The translations under genes and the position numbers were made by a program. From NCBI GenBank assembly GCA_937958675.1, contig CALGND010000123.1:1-48419 (forward strand): a DNA stretch of 48,419 nt, read 5' to 3'. Source of the stretch: an uncultured Granulosicoccaceae bacterium (GTDB lineage Bacteria > Pseudomonadota > Gammaproteobacteria > Granulosicoccales > Granulosicoccaceae). Shown in pieces: positions 1 to 8,099 of the stretch (the stretch's first letter is position 1; every line of letters starts with the position of its first letter). The notes below the pieces were generated by a model. That model was not told where the DNA came from. It saw only the letters and a program-made list of their open reading frames with translations, and made no database searches.

Positions 1-626
1 AGGAACGCACCGTAGTCGGTTAGGTTCTTAACGATACCAGTGATTTCTTGGCCTTCTTGTAAGTTCTCAAGCAACGCATCACGTTCAGCGCTGTACTCAG
101 ACTCAACAACCGCACGACGCGAAACGACAACATTGTTACGACGTTGATCAAGCTTGATAACTTTGAATTCTAATTCCTTACCTTCTAGGTAAGAGGTATC
201 TCGTACTGGGCGAACATCAACAAGTGAACCCGGCAAGAACGCACGGATATCGCAAACTTCAACCGTAAAGCCACCTTTGACTTTTCCAGTGATGTTGCCT
301 TTGATGATTTCGTCGTTTTCTTGTGCTTTTTCAAGCACCGTCCAAGAACGTGCTCGACGTGCTTTTTCACGAGATAGTTTAGTTTCACCAAAACCATCTT
401 CTACCGAGTCAAGTGCTACTTCTACCGAGTCGCCGATTTTGACATCGGACTCGCCCATTTCATTGAAGAATTCTTCAATGGGGACAGCACCTTCGGATTT
501 AAGACCTGCGTTTACTATTACAAAGTCGCCCGTGATATCGACTACAGTACCCGTTAGGATAGAGCCGGTTTTCATTTGGGCGGTGGACATGCTCTCTTCA
601 AAGAGCTCCGCGAAAGATTCAGACAT
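1..626 (-). CDS. rpsA: 30S ribosomal protein S1, 5' part of gene
   Basis: Ribosomal protein S1 binds mRNA on the 30S subunit and helps initiate translation, especially on messages with weak Shine-Dalgarno sites. The visible 208 codons start [12 protein letters not shown] and cover the first two S1 (OB-fold) domains and the start of a third: [21 protein letters not shown], then [20 protein letters not shown], then [14 protein letters not shown] at the window edge. The gene runs off the left end. The ATG at 626 fits the family start. Only a distant AAGG precedes it, which agrees with the weak ribosome binding site known for rpsA in enterobacteria. It follows cmk on the same strand, the usual gammaproteobacterial order. 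The identification is firm. Confidence 0.97.
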   Translation of the reverse strand, partial: MSESFAELFEESMSTAQMKTGSILTGTVVDITGDFVIVNAGLKSEGAVPIEEFFNEMGESDVKIGDSVEVALDSVEDGFGETKLSREKARRARSWTVLEKAQENDEIIKGNITGKVKGGFTVEVCDIRAFLPGSLVDVRPVRDTSYLEGKELEFKVIKLDQRRNNVVVSRRAVVESEYSAERDALLENLQEGQEITGIVKNLTDYGAF

Positions 627-824
627 TAAGTTAGTGACCTTGAAGGATTATCGTGACGCCACCTTGGCAAACACGGGTTATTAAAAAAACATCCGTCATT
701 CATTGACCGATGGTAAGAACAAATCTAGTACTAAGTTTGCTTAAGCAAATTGCTTAATAAGTCTCTTGATAACTTGCATAAACAACTTGATGCAAGAGCA
801 ATACCGTGGAATCAAGTAGGTTCG
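627..824 (-). promoter_or_regulatory. rpsA leader region with two inverted repeats
   Basis: This 198-bp gap between cmk and rpsA holds two clear inverted repeats: ttaagca/tgcttaa with a 3-nt loop at 741-757, and cttgcat/atgcaag with a 10-nt loop at 773-796. In E. coli the rpsA leader folds into hairpins that allow translation and S1 autoregulation without a strong Shine-Dalgarno site. A similar role here is inference. I see no convincing promoter hexamers or terminator T-run. Confidence 0.4.
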
Positions 825-1505
825 CTATTCAAACTCGCCTAATATTTTACTCACCACTTGCTCAATACTGAGCGTGCTGGAATCGATGGTGATTGCATCA
901 TCTGCGGCCACCATCGGAGCGTGAGAGCGAGTCATATCGCGGGTGTCTCGTTCCTGGATTTCTTGCGTCAAGCGCTGCATTGTAGTGGTGATTCCTTTCT
1001 CTTTCAACTGCTTAGAGCGTCTTCGAGCACGTTCTTCGGCCGACGCCGTCAAAAATATCTTCAGTTTCGCATCTGGAAACACCACAGTCCCCATATCACG
1101 GCCATCAGCGATAAGGCCTGGAGGCCTCTGAAAATCACGCTGTGAGCCTAAAAGAGCCTGCCGAACAGCCTGCAATGAGGCGATTTTTGACGCCACTGAG
1201 GCGGTTTCTTCGTTGCGCAAATCGTTGGTGATATTTTTTTCATCTAGCCAGACTTGCACGCCTATATCGGAGTTTCCGGGCTCGAATCGGGGCCTGAACG
1301 TCTCAAATGTTGCTAGAACGGCGTTTTGATCTTCGATATCAGCCTGACAGTTTAGCGCATGAACCGCAGCAGCACGATAAATTGCCCCGCTATCGAGCAG
1401 ATGGAATCCAAGCTGGCGTGCAAGACTTTGAGCAACCGACCCCTTTCCAGCCCCCGACGGCCCGTCGATAGTAATGACTGGAATGGATTGCTCAGCTGAG
1501 TTCAT
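825..1505 (-). CDS. cmk: Cytidylate kinase
   Basis: Phosphorylates CMP and dCMP to the diphosphates using ATP, a cytosolic step in pyrimidine nucleotide recycling. The 226-residue protein has the P-loop GPSGAGKG at residues 15-22, the CMP-binding segment LLDSGAIYRAAA, the motif ADGRDMGTVVFP and an arginine-rich lid (EERARRRSKQLKEKG). The length matches bacterial Cmk. It lies 43 bp after aroA and directly before rpsA, the conserved aroA-cmk-rpsA order. The ATG at 1505 is preceded by an AAAGAGAAA stretch that may serve as a weak ribosome binding site. The identification is secure. Confidence 0.97.
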   Translation of the reverse strand: MNSAEQSIPVITIDGPSGAGKGSVAQSLARQLGFHLLDSGAIYRAAAVHALNCQADIEDQNAVLATFETFRPRFEPGNSDIGVQVWLDEKNITNDLRNEETASVASKIASLQAVRQALLGSQRDFQRPPGLIADGRDMGTVVFPDAKLKIFLTASAEERARRRSKQLKEKGITTTMQRLTQEIQERDTRDMTRSHAPMVAADDAITIDSSTLSIEQVVSKILGEFE

Positions 1506-1548
1506 ATCGCGTTTCTCTTTTTTTTAGCAATATCGTCAAGCAATTTCG

Positions 1549-2868
1549 TTAAGCAACATCGCTGCTACTTATCTTCAAGCCCATCTGCCCGGCAAGTTCA
1601 ACAAAACCCGGAAACGATGTCGCAACGTTTGCACAATCAAGCACAGTGATTGGGTTCTTTGCCATCAGTGCCGCCATTGAAAAGGCCATAGCCGTACGAT
1701 GATCACCGCAACTATCTGCAGTTCCACCTTCAATTGACCCACCCTTGATAATCGCACCGTCAGGAGTGCCCGTGATATCAACTCCGAGCGCTAGCAAACC
1801 ATCAACCATCACTTGTATTCGATCTGTTTCTTTTACACGAAGCTCTTCGGCTCCGGTTATAACCGTAGTGCCCTTGGCAACAGACGCTGCGACAAATATA
1901 GAAGGGAACTCATCAATGGCGAGGGATACAAGGTTTTCGGGTATCTGCACGCCGTTTAGTTTCGATCCTATAACGTGAAGATCGGCTACTGGCTCTCCAG
2001 CAGAAACACGCTCGTTGATGACGTTTATTTTTGCACCCATCAGGCGCAGAATATCGATAATACCGGTTCGTGTAGGATTCATCCCCACACCTTGCAAGGT
2101 GACGTCAGACCCTACCGCTATACTGGCGCCGACCAAAAAGAATGCTGCCGATGAAATATCACCTGGCACAGTTAACGACGCGGCCTGCAACGATTGGCCA
2201 CCTTCAATGCTAGAGCTCAAACCATGGACTTGAACATCAACGCCAAATCCTTTAAGCATACGCTCAGTGTGATCACGCGTTATGCCTGTTTCATTGACCA
2301 CGGTGCGCCCCTTAGCAAACAAACCTGCTAACAGCACACAAGATTTAACCTGTGCACTCACCACAGGGCAATCGTATTCGATCGCGTTTAAGGGCGTTGT
2401 GCGTTCCTTAAGTGTGAGTGGCGGACGATCGTTGGCATCACCTGATATCTCTGCGCCCATCGCATGGAGGGGTTTGATGACACGACCCATTGGCCGTAAG
2501 GCCAGCGATTCATCACCCGTGATGCGACAAGGCATACCTAAACCAGCCATAAGCCCAGCAAGTAAACGCATGCCAGTACCCGAGTTACCTAGGTAAATAT
2601 CGCCACTTGGCGCTGTTAACGCTTTATGACCTTGACCATTTATTATGACTCGGCCATCACCAGCCCGCTCAATATCAACCCCCATCTGCACAAAGGCGTC
2701 TAGCGTATGCAAGGCATCTTCGCCTTGTAAAAAACCATCCACCTCAGTTGTGCCATTGGCAAGGGATCCAAACATCACGCTGCGGTGCGACATGGATTTA
2801 TCGCCTGGTACCTTAGCTACGCCGTTTAATGTGCCACCGGCTTGTACGGTGTAAGTCAAACTACTCAT
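1549..2868 (-). CDS. aroA: 3-phosphoshikimate 1-carboxyvinyltransferase (EPSP synthase)
   Basis: Joins phosphoenolpyruvate and shikimate-3-phosphate in the sixth shikimate-pathway step. The roughly 439-residue protein shows the N-terminal signature PGDKSMSHRSVMFGSL, the NSGTGMRLLAGL motif, the active-site region DEFPSIFVAASVAKG and KETDRIQVM. Two starts are possible. A GTG at 2871 shares its G with the tyrA TAG stop, and the ATG at 2868 follows at once. I chose the ATG, with the GTG adding one residue. The one-base contact with tyrA implies translational coupling. In Pseudomonas the two activities sit on one fused polypeptide, whereas here they are separate. Function is firm; the start is uncertain by one codon. 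Confidence 0.96.
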   Translation of the reverse strand: MSSLTYTVQAGGTLNGVAKVPGDKSMSHRSVMFGSLANGTTEVDGFLQGEDALHTLDAFVQMGVDIERAGDGRVIINGQGHKALTAPSGDIYLGNSGTGMRLLAGLMAGLGMPCRITGDESLALRPMGRVIKPLHAMGAEISGDANDRPPLTLKERTTPLNAIEYDCPVVSAQVKSCVLLAGLFAKGRTVVNETGITRDHTERMLKGFGVDVQVHGLSSSIEGGQSLQAASLTVPGDISSAAFFLVGASIAVGSDVTLQGVGMNPTRTGIIDILRLMGAKINVINERVSAGEPVADLHVIGSKLNGVQIPENLVSLAIDEFPSIFVAASVAKGTTVITGAEELRVKETDRIQVMVDGLLALGVDITGTPDGAIIKGGSIEGGTADSCGDHRTAMAFSMAALMAKNPITVLDCANVATSFPGFVELAGQMGLKISSSDVA

Positions 2869-2870
2869 CA

Positions 2871-3788
2871 CTATCGCTTTTGTTTTGTTGTAATCGTTGT
2901 TGTCGTTTCAAAATGCTCATCACGAGATTGCTTAGCCCGCTTGAAAACGGCCTCGAGCTTATCGCCATCTTCAGATTCTATGGCGTCACGTAACTCAGCT
3001 AAATGCAAATTGAATGCATCCAGCGCATCACACACCGCAGATTTATTAGTAAGAAAAATATCACGCCACATTACGGCATCACCTGATGCAATGCGTGTGA
3101 AATCACCAAACCCACCGGCTGCATAGCGGAATATTTCTTCGTGCTGCTGCCCCGAGGATAAGGTATCAACCAGCGCAAATGCCAAGGCATGCGGTAGATG
3201 GCTAGTGGAGGCTAATACTCTATCATGGTGGTCCACTGCTAAGGATTCCACCACTGCACCACACTGTTGCCACAAGCGAGTGACCAGCTCAACGGCTATT
3301 GGCAAGGTTGAATCAAGCGGAGTTAACAACACTCGCTTACCTTGATAAAGTGCGGCATCCACAGCATCGATACCGCTTTTTTCGCGACCCGCTATTGGGT
3401 GACCAGGCACAACATAGGCCATGTCATTTAATACCGATTGTGCATCCTCAACAAACGGCCCCTTTACACTGCCAGCATCCGTGATTACACAACCGGGCTT
3501 TAAAAACGGTTTTACTAATTGCAGTTGTGCCCGCATAGCCAGCATTGGCACTGCCAGCAGAACTACATCTGCATTGCTAATCACTGACTGAGCATCAGTA
3601 CTAGCGTGATCCACGTATCCACTTGCGATAGCCTTAGCGGCAGCGGCATCTGTTCGTACCAGTGCGCTGATGTAGCCAGTGTATCCGTTTTGCTTTAACG
3701 CTGATGCGAACGATCCGCCAATCAACCCTAGCCCAACGATCGCGATTCGTTCCTTAGAACGAGCATCAGTAGATTGAGGTGAGTTCAC
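2871..3788 (-). CDS. tyrA: Prephenate dehydrogenase
   Basis: Oxidatively decarboxylates prephenate (or arogenate) on the way to tyrosine. The 305-residue protein has a Rossmann dinucleotide motif GLGLIGGS starting at residue 19, the conserved VPGHPIAGREKSG segment and the catalytic-histidine region STSHLPHALAFAL. There is no chorismate mutase or ACT domain, so this is the short monofunctional type. The last codons run straight into aroA with a shared base, and pheA lies 16 bp upstream, so tyrosine, phenylalanine and chorismate genes appear co-transcribed. Prephenate versus arogenate preference cannot be read from the sequence. Confidence 0.94.
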   Translation of the reverse strand: MNSPQSTDARSKERIAIVGLGLIGGSFASALKQNGYTGYISALVRTDAAAAKAIASGYVDHASTDAQSVISNADVVLLAVPMLAMRAQLQLVKPFLKPGCVITDAGSVKGPFVEDAQSVLNDMAYVVPGHPIAGREKSGIDAVDAALYQGKRVLLTPLDSTLPIAVELVTRLWQQCGAVVESLAVDHHDRVLASTSHLPHALAFALVDTLSSGQQHEEIFRYAAGGFGDFTRIASGDAVMWRDIFLTNKSAVCDALDAFNLHLAELRDAIESEDGDKLEAVFKRAKQSRDEHFETTTTITTKQKR

Positions 3789-3804
3789 GTGTTATGTGTT
3801 TCGT

Positions 3805-4905
3805 TTAAAGAGCCGTTGGGTATGAACCCAACACTCGCAGCAATGGTACCTGATCTTCAAGCTGAGCCAGCACAGGCGCAAGCCTGCTGTCATCACGATG
3901 CCCACTAACGTCGATAAAAAACATGTACTCCCATAGGGCACCCCTGCCTGGGCGTGACTCGATACGAGTCATGCTGACACCGGCTTCTTCCAAGGGTTGC
4001 AATAGGCTACGCAAACCACCCGGTTTATGCGGAGCAGCAACCAACAAGCTGGTCGAATCTTTACCGCTAGCTGGCACAGCATCGACACCCAAAATATAGA
4101 AACGAGTGGTATTGGTTTTTTCATCTTCGATGCCAGCTTGCAAAGTAATTAGCTCATAACGCGTAGCGGCTTCAGCGCCTGCAACGGCAGCGATGGTATC
4201 GTCTTGCTTTGCCAGTTGGGCCGCAGCGGCATTACTACTTTCACTAACGCGAGCAGCATCGGGCAAGTGCTGATCCAACCAGCCTCTACATTGCGCCAAT
4301 GCTTGCGGATGGGCATGCACAGCCTTGATATCAGAGATGTTGGTGTTTGCGCTTAACAAGCAATGCTGAATACGCATACTCACTTCACCACATATCGTTA
4401 GCGAGGTATCCATAAGTAGATCAAGCGTGTGGTTAACTGCTCCTTCAGTTGAATTTTCAACTGGCACTAAACCGTAATGAACGCGCTGTGTTTCAACCGC
4501 ATGAAAAATTTCAGAAATACCAGGCTCCGCCACACAATTCACAGCATGGCCAAAATGTTTTAGTGCAGCCGCATGGCTATAAGTACCCTCAGGGCCTAAG
4601 TAGGCAACTTCCAATGGTTGCTCTAAGGCAAGGCTCGCTGAAATAATTTCACGGAAAATACGCTGAACGGTTGCATCCTTCAGTGGACCTTCATTACGCT
4701 GCGCCACTGTACGCAGTATTTGCGCTTCACGCTCAGGCCGATAGAATTTCACTATCTCATTGGGTGTATCGGCTCGTTTGATTCGAGCAACATCCAAAGC
4801 GGCTTGCGCACGTTCAGAAAGCAGAGATTGCAGCTGCTTATCAATGGCGTCAATGCGTTCGCGAACTTGCGGTAGCGTTAGGTTTTTATCAGATTGGTCA
4901 GTCAT
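3805..4905 (-). CDS. pheA: Bifunctional chorismate mutase/prephenate dehydratase (P-protein)
   Basis: Converts chorismate to prephenate and then to phenylpyruvate for phenylalanine synthesis. The 366-residue protein has an AroQ-type mutase domain (about residues 1-95, with RERIDAIDKQLQSLLSERA), a dehydratase domain (about 96-275, opening VAYLGPEGTYSHAAAL and ending with the catalytic TTRFYILG) and a C-terminal ACT domain with ESRPGRGALWEYMFFID, the usual phenylalanine feedback site. It leads the pheA-tyrA-aroA-cmk group. No serC lies between gyrA and pheA and no hisC between pheA and tyrA, unlike the Pseudomonas arrangement. I saw no leader peptide or attenuator upstream. Confidence 0.97.
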   Translation of the reverse strand: MTDQSDKNLTLPQVRERIDAIDKQLQSLLSERAQAALDVARIKRADTPNEIVKFYRPEREAQILRTVAQRNEGPLKDATVQRIFREIISASLALEQPLEVAYLGPEGTYSHAAALKHFGHAVNCVAEPGISEIFHAVETQRVHYGLVPVENSTEGAVNHTLDLLMDTSLTICGEVSMRIQHCLLSANTNISDIKAVHAHPQALAQCRGWLDQHLPDAARVSESSNAAAAQLAKQDDTIAAVAGAEAATRYELITLQAGIEDEKTNTTRFYILGVDAVPASGKDSTSLLVAAPHKPGGLRSLLQPLEEAGVSMTRIESRPGRGALWEYMFFIDVSGHRDDSRLAPVLAQLEDQVPLLRVLGSYPTAL

Positions 4906-4969
4906 GAGTAGCGCTAAGTAAATTCATACCCTATTGGACTGACAATACCAGCTTTGAGTGCTTATTGTA

Positions 4970-5037
4970 GTCACCCTCGCGAAGACGGGAATCCATTCTT
5001 GATCAAACTATTGGATCCCCACCTGCGCGGGGATGAC
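4970..5037 (+). repeat. Inverted pair of 26-bp REP-like palindromic repeats
   Basis: Two 26-bp arms, 4970-4995 and 5012-5037, face each other around a 16-bp spacer. The second arm read on the minus strand matches the first at 20 of 26 positions. The arms carry the gtcat-ccccgcg / gggat-cca pattern of widespread proteobacterial intergenic repeats (the right arm is tggatccccacctgcg followed by cggggatgac). The pair sits in the gap between gyrA and pheA and could fold into a long hairpin in the gyrA transcript. It may be a non-autonomous repeat and may also act as a transcript end. Confidence 0.75.
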
Positions 5038-5048
5038 AAATTTTAAGA

Positions 5049-7754
5049 TCAATCGTCGTCAGAAGAATCGTCACCGGCATCATCGCCAGAGTCGTCGGCA
5101 TCGTCAGTTGTATCAGCATCGCTTTCAGCAGCCTCAACATCCGATACTTGTGCATCGTCAGTTTTAGGCTCGCCACCGGCTTCACCAGCTACTTCACCCT
5201 CGCCTTCTTCTGCCCCATCTTCACCAATTTCAGCTTCATCGATGGCGGCCAGTTCAACGAGTTTTTCGCTATCAGTTAGGCGAATCAAGCGCACACCTTG
5301 AGTGTTACGGCCTAATACCGACACTTCACTAACATTAGTACGTACCAATGTACCGCCGTCGGTGATCAACATGATTTGATCTTCACCGCTAACCTGCACC
5401 GCACCAATTACCGGGCCGTTACGCTCATTAGCTTTGATATCAATAACACCTAAACCACCACGACCTTTGGTTGGGTAATCTTCCGTGTGAGTTCGCTTGC
5501 CGTAACCGTTTTGCGTAGCAGTTAGGATGTCGCCTTCACCGACAACGATAAGGCCAATAACCGTATCTTGCTCTGGCATCCGTATACCGCGAACACCAGC
5601 AGCGGTTCGACCCATCTTTCGTACAGCGCTTTCTTGAAAGCGCATCGAGCGGCCACCACTGCTAAACAACATAATGTCGCTTTCGCCTGTCGTGAGTGCT
5701 ACGTCAATTAGGAAGTCATCTACACGCAGATCGATCGCAATAATCCCGTTAGTACGAGGACGCGAGAAGTCCATTAGCGATGTCTTTTTAACAACGCCTT
5801 TACTCGTAGCAAAGAAGATAAATTGATCTTCGGTGTACTCACGCACGGTCAGCACCGCATTGACACGTTCGTTTTCTTCCAATGGTAATAGGTTAACGAT
5901 AGGACGCCCACGCGAACCACGGCTGGCAACTGGCAGCTCGTATACGCGCTTCCAGTAAACCTTACCGACACTGGTAAAGAACAACACGGTGTCGTGCATA
6001 CTCGCAATAAAGAGTGTGTCGACGAAGTCTTCGTCTTTCATGGAAGTGGCAGACTTGCCTCTACCGCCACGGCGTTGTGCACGGTAATCAGATAGCGGCT
6101 GCGCCTTGGCATAACCACCATGTGACAGCGTAACCACAACTGATTCATCAGCGATCAAATCTTCCACTGTCATTTCTGAGTGGTCAATTTGAATTTTGGT
6201 ACGACGCTCATCGCCAAATTGTTCGACCACATCCACTAACTCTTGCCTTATTACTAAGCGCAGACGCTCTGGATCGGTGAGGATATCGAGATAGTCTTCG
6301 ATCTTTTCAAGTATCTCGCGATACTCTTCAATGATCTTGTCTTGCTCAAGTCCAGTTAGACGATGCAGACGTAAATCCAATATGGCTTGTGCTTGTACTT
6401 CGGTGAGCTGGTACTGCCCATCGTGCAAGCCGTATTCTTCACCTAGCTTTTCAGGCTTTGACGCAGCAGCTCCTGCACGCTCCAACATGCCACTCACAAT
6501 GCCTGGCTCCCACGTGCGCTTAACCAACTTACCTTTGGCTTCAGCAGACGTTGAGGATTCTTTGATTAGCTGGATGATCGGGTCAATGTTAGCTAGAGCT
6601 ACCGCTAAACCTTCGAGTACATGAGCACGATCACGAGCCTTGCGCAACAAGAACATCGTGCGACGCGTGACGACTTCACGACGATGACGGATAAAGCAGT
6701 TTAAAATTTCAGGTAGTGGCAACAACTTAGGCTGCCCATCAACCAACGCAACTGTGTTGATACCAAACACGACTTGCAGCTGAGTTTGTTTATATAGCTG
6801 GTTAAGCATGACATCGCCGGACTCGCCACGACGCAGCTCAATAACCACACGCATGCCGTCTTTGTCTGATTCGTCACGCAGCTCAGTAATACCTTCGATC
6901 TTTTTGTCTTTAACCAACTCTGCGATTTTTTCGAGCAGCCGTGCTTTGTTAACTTGATACGGCAGCTCGTGAACAATGATGGTGTCCTTGCTGGTTTTTT
7001 CGTTGTGTTCAACCGTGGCCTTAGCACGAATATGCAGCTTGCCACGACCAGTGCGGTAGGCCTCTTTTATGCCGCGTGCACCATTGATGATGCCCGACGT
7101 TGGGAAATCAGGCCCTGGCAGGTGCTCCATCAAGCCTTCAACGGTGATCTCTGGGTTGTCGACCATTGCGATGGTGGCATTGATCACTTCGTTAAGGTTG
7201 TGTGGCGGTATATTGGTTGCCATACCAACAGCAATACCAGAAGAACCATTCACTAACAGATGCGGTATGCGTGAAGGTAAGACTGATGGTTCGGACTCAG
7301 AGCCATCGTAGTTTGGCGTGAAGTCGACGGTGTCTTGATCGATGTCGGCCAGTAGCTCGTGTGCGATCTTTGCCATGCGTACTTCGGTATAACGCATAGC
7401 CGCTGGTGGATCACCGTCAACGGAGCCGAAATTACCCTGCCCGTCGATAAGCATGTAACGCATGCTAAAAGGCTGTGCCATACGCACCATGGAGTCGTAG
7501 ATGGCGGTATCACCGTGTGGGTGGTACTTACCCATAACATCACCAACAACCCTTGCAGATTTACGATGGGGTTTATTCCAGACGTAATTTTGCTCGTGCA
7601 TGGCGTAGAGCACTCGACGATGCACCGGCTTAAGACCATCACGCACATCAGGCAAGGCCCGACCGACAATGACACTCATTGCATAGGCAAGGTAGCTATC
7701 CCGCATCTCATCTTCAAGATTGATCGGGAGGATTTCTTTGGCAAATTCAGACAT
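5049..7754 (-). CDS. gyrA: DNA gyrase subunit A
   Basis: The breakage-reunion subunit of DNA gyrase, which introduces negative supercoils together with GyrB. With the ATG at 7754 the protein has 901 residues and matches E. coli numbering: Thr83 and Asp87 of the quinolone region (HGDTAIYD) and catalytic Tyr122 (AAMRYTE). A TTG at 7793 would add 13 unlikely residues and was rejected. The GyrA box QRRGGRG is present before the C-terminal pinwheel. The protein ends in an unusually long acidic tail of about 60 residues rich in D, E, S and G. No Shine-Dalgarno site precedes the start; the mRNA carries CCTCC there instead. The gene stands alone, divergent from the deaminase gene. Confidence 0.98.
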   Translation of the reverse strand: MSEFAKEILPINLEDEMRDSYLAYAMSVIVGRALPDVRDGLKPVHRRVLYAMHEQNYVWNKPHRKSARVVGDVMGKYHPHGDTAIYDSMVRMAQPFSMRYMLIDGQGNFGSVDGDPPAAMRYTEVRMAKIAHELLADIDQDTVDFTPNYDGSESEPSVLPSRIPHLLVNGSSGIAVGMATNIPPHNLNEVINATIAMVDNPEITVEGLMEHLPGPDFPTSGIINGARGIKEAYRTGRGKLHIRAKATVEHNEKTSKDTIIVHELPYQVNKARLLEKIAELVKDKKIEGITELRDESDKDGMRVVIELRRGESGDVMLNQLYKQTQLQVVFGINTVALVDGQPKLLPLPEILNCFIRHRREVVTRRTMFLLRKARDRAHVLEGLAVALANIDPIIQLIKESSTSAEAKGKLVKRTWEPGIVSGMLERAGAAASKPEKLGEEYGLHDGQYQLTEVQAQAILDLRLHRLTGLEQDKIIEEYREILEKIEDYLDILTDPERLRLVIRQELVDVVEQFGDERRTKIQIDHSEMTVEDLIADESVVVTLSHGGYAKAQPLSDYRAQRRGGRGKSATSMKDEDFVDTLFIASMHDTVLFFTSVGKVYWKRVYELPVASRGSRGRPIVNLLPLEENERVNAVLTVREYTEDQFIFFATSKGVVKKTSLMDFSRPRTNGIIAIDLRVDDFLIDVALTTGESDIMLFSSGGRSMRFQESAVRKMGRTAAGVRGIRMPEQDTVIGLIVVGEGDILTATQNGYGKRTHTEDYPTKGRGGLGVIDIKANERNGPVIGAVQVSGEDQIMLITDGGTLVRTNVSEVSVLGRNTQGVRLIRLTDSEKLVELAAIDEAEIGEDGAEEGEGEVAGEAGGEPKTDDAQVSDVEAAESDADTTDDADDSGDDAGDDSSDDD

Positions 7755-8099
7755 ATCTGGGAAGGAGGTTAAACCGGTGTGCAGAAGACTCAATTAATAC
7801 GTGTATTCTACCATCATACTGCCAGTAAATACCCGAAAAAGGCGGCTATCCAAGGTGATTTCAACGTTGCACTCTGTGTCTACAGAACAACCGTCAATGG
7901 CCGCTTTTTTGGTGTTTTTTAGTACAACTGGCCAGACATACACGAACGAATACTCTACTGCCGCACGGCTTTCGCTAAATTGCTGGAACGAACGGGCACA
8001 TATTGGGTATTTTATGAACAAACTGAACTCAAATCCTAGATGTAATTCAGCCATCGTGAGACCTTGCCCTAGCGCGAAGCTAGCGGTAAGGTGCTCGGC
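7755..8099. promoter_or_regulatory. Divergent intergenic region between gyrA and the MTA/SAH deaminase
   Basis: This 345-bp region must hold the promoters of both divergent genes. I could not find a convincing pair of -35 and -10 hexamers on either strand; tagaat and tatgat on the minus strand near 7805-7820 are possible gyrA -10 elements without good -35 partners. The only strong structure is the hairpin next to the deaminase start, listed separately. No small ORF with a ribosome binding site was found. Confidence 0.4.
8062..8093 (+). promoter_or_regulatory. Hairpin sequestering the ribosome binding site of the deaminase gene
   Basis: Bases 8062-8073 pair with 8079-8091 to give a 12-bp stem with one bulged C (8084), one G-U pair and a gcgaa loop. 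The 3' arm contains the aagg of the only Shine-Dalgarno site (aaggtg, 8088-8093), six bases before the ATG at 8100. Folding would block initiation, so translation may be conditional. I do not recognise it as a known riboswitch class. Confidence 0.5.

Noticed and set aside
277..684. Plus-strand open frame opposite rpsA
   Set aside because: It is antisense to a clear rpsA frame, has no family resemblance and no ribosome binding site.
5003..5185. Minus-strand frame ending HPRAGGDPIV
   Set aside because: It is the translation of the REP-like repeat and the gyrA 3' end in another frame; such peptides arise from this repeat in many genomes.
7755..7793. TTG start adding 13 residues to GyrA
   Set aside because: The ATG at 7754 reproduces E. 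coli numbering exactly for Thr83, Asp87 and Tyr122.
7761..7795. Plus-strand six-codon leader peptide after gaaggaggt
   Set aside because: The Shine-Dalgarno-like sequence is real, but the frame is only six codons and no plus-strand gene follows closely.
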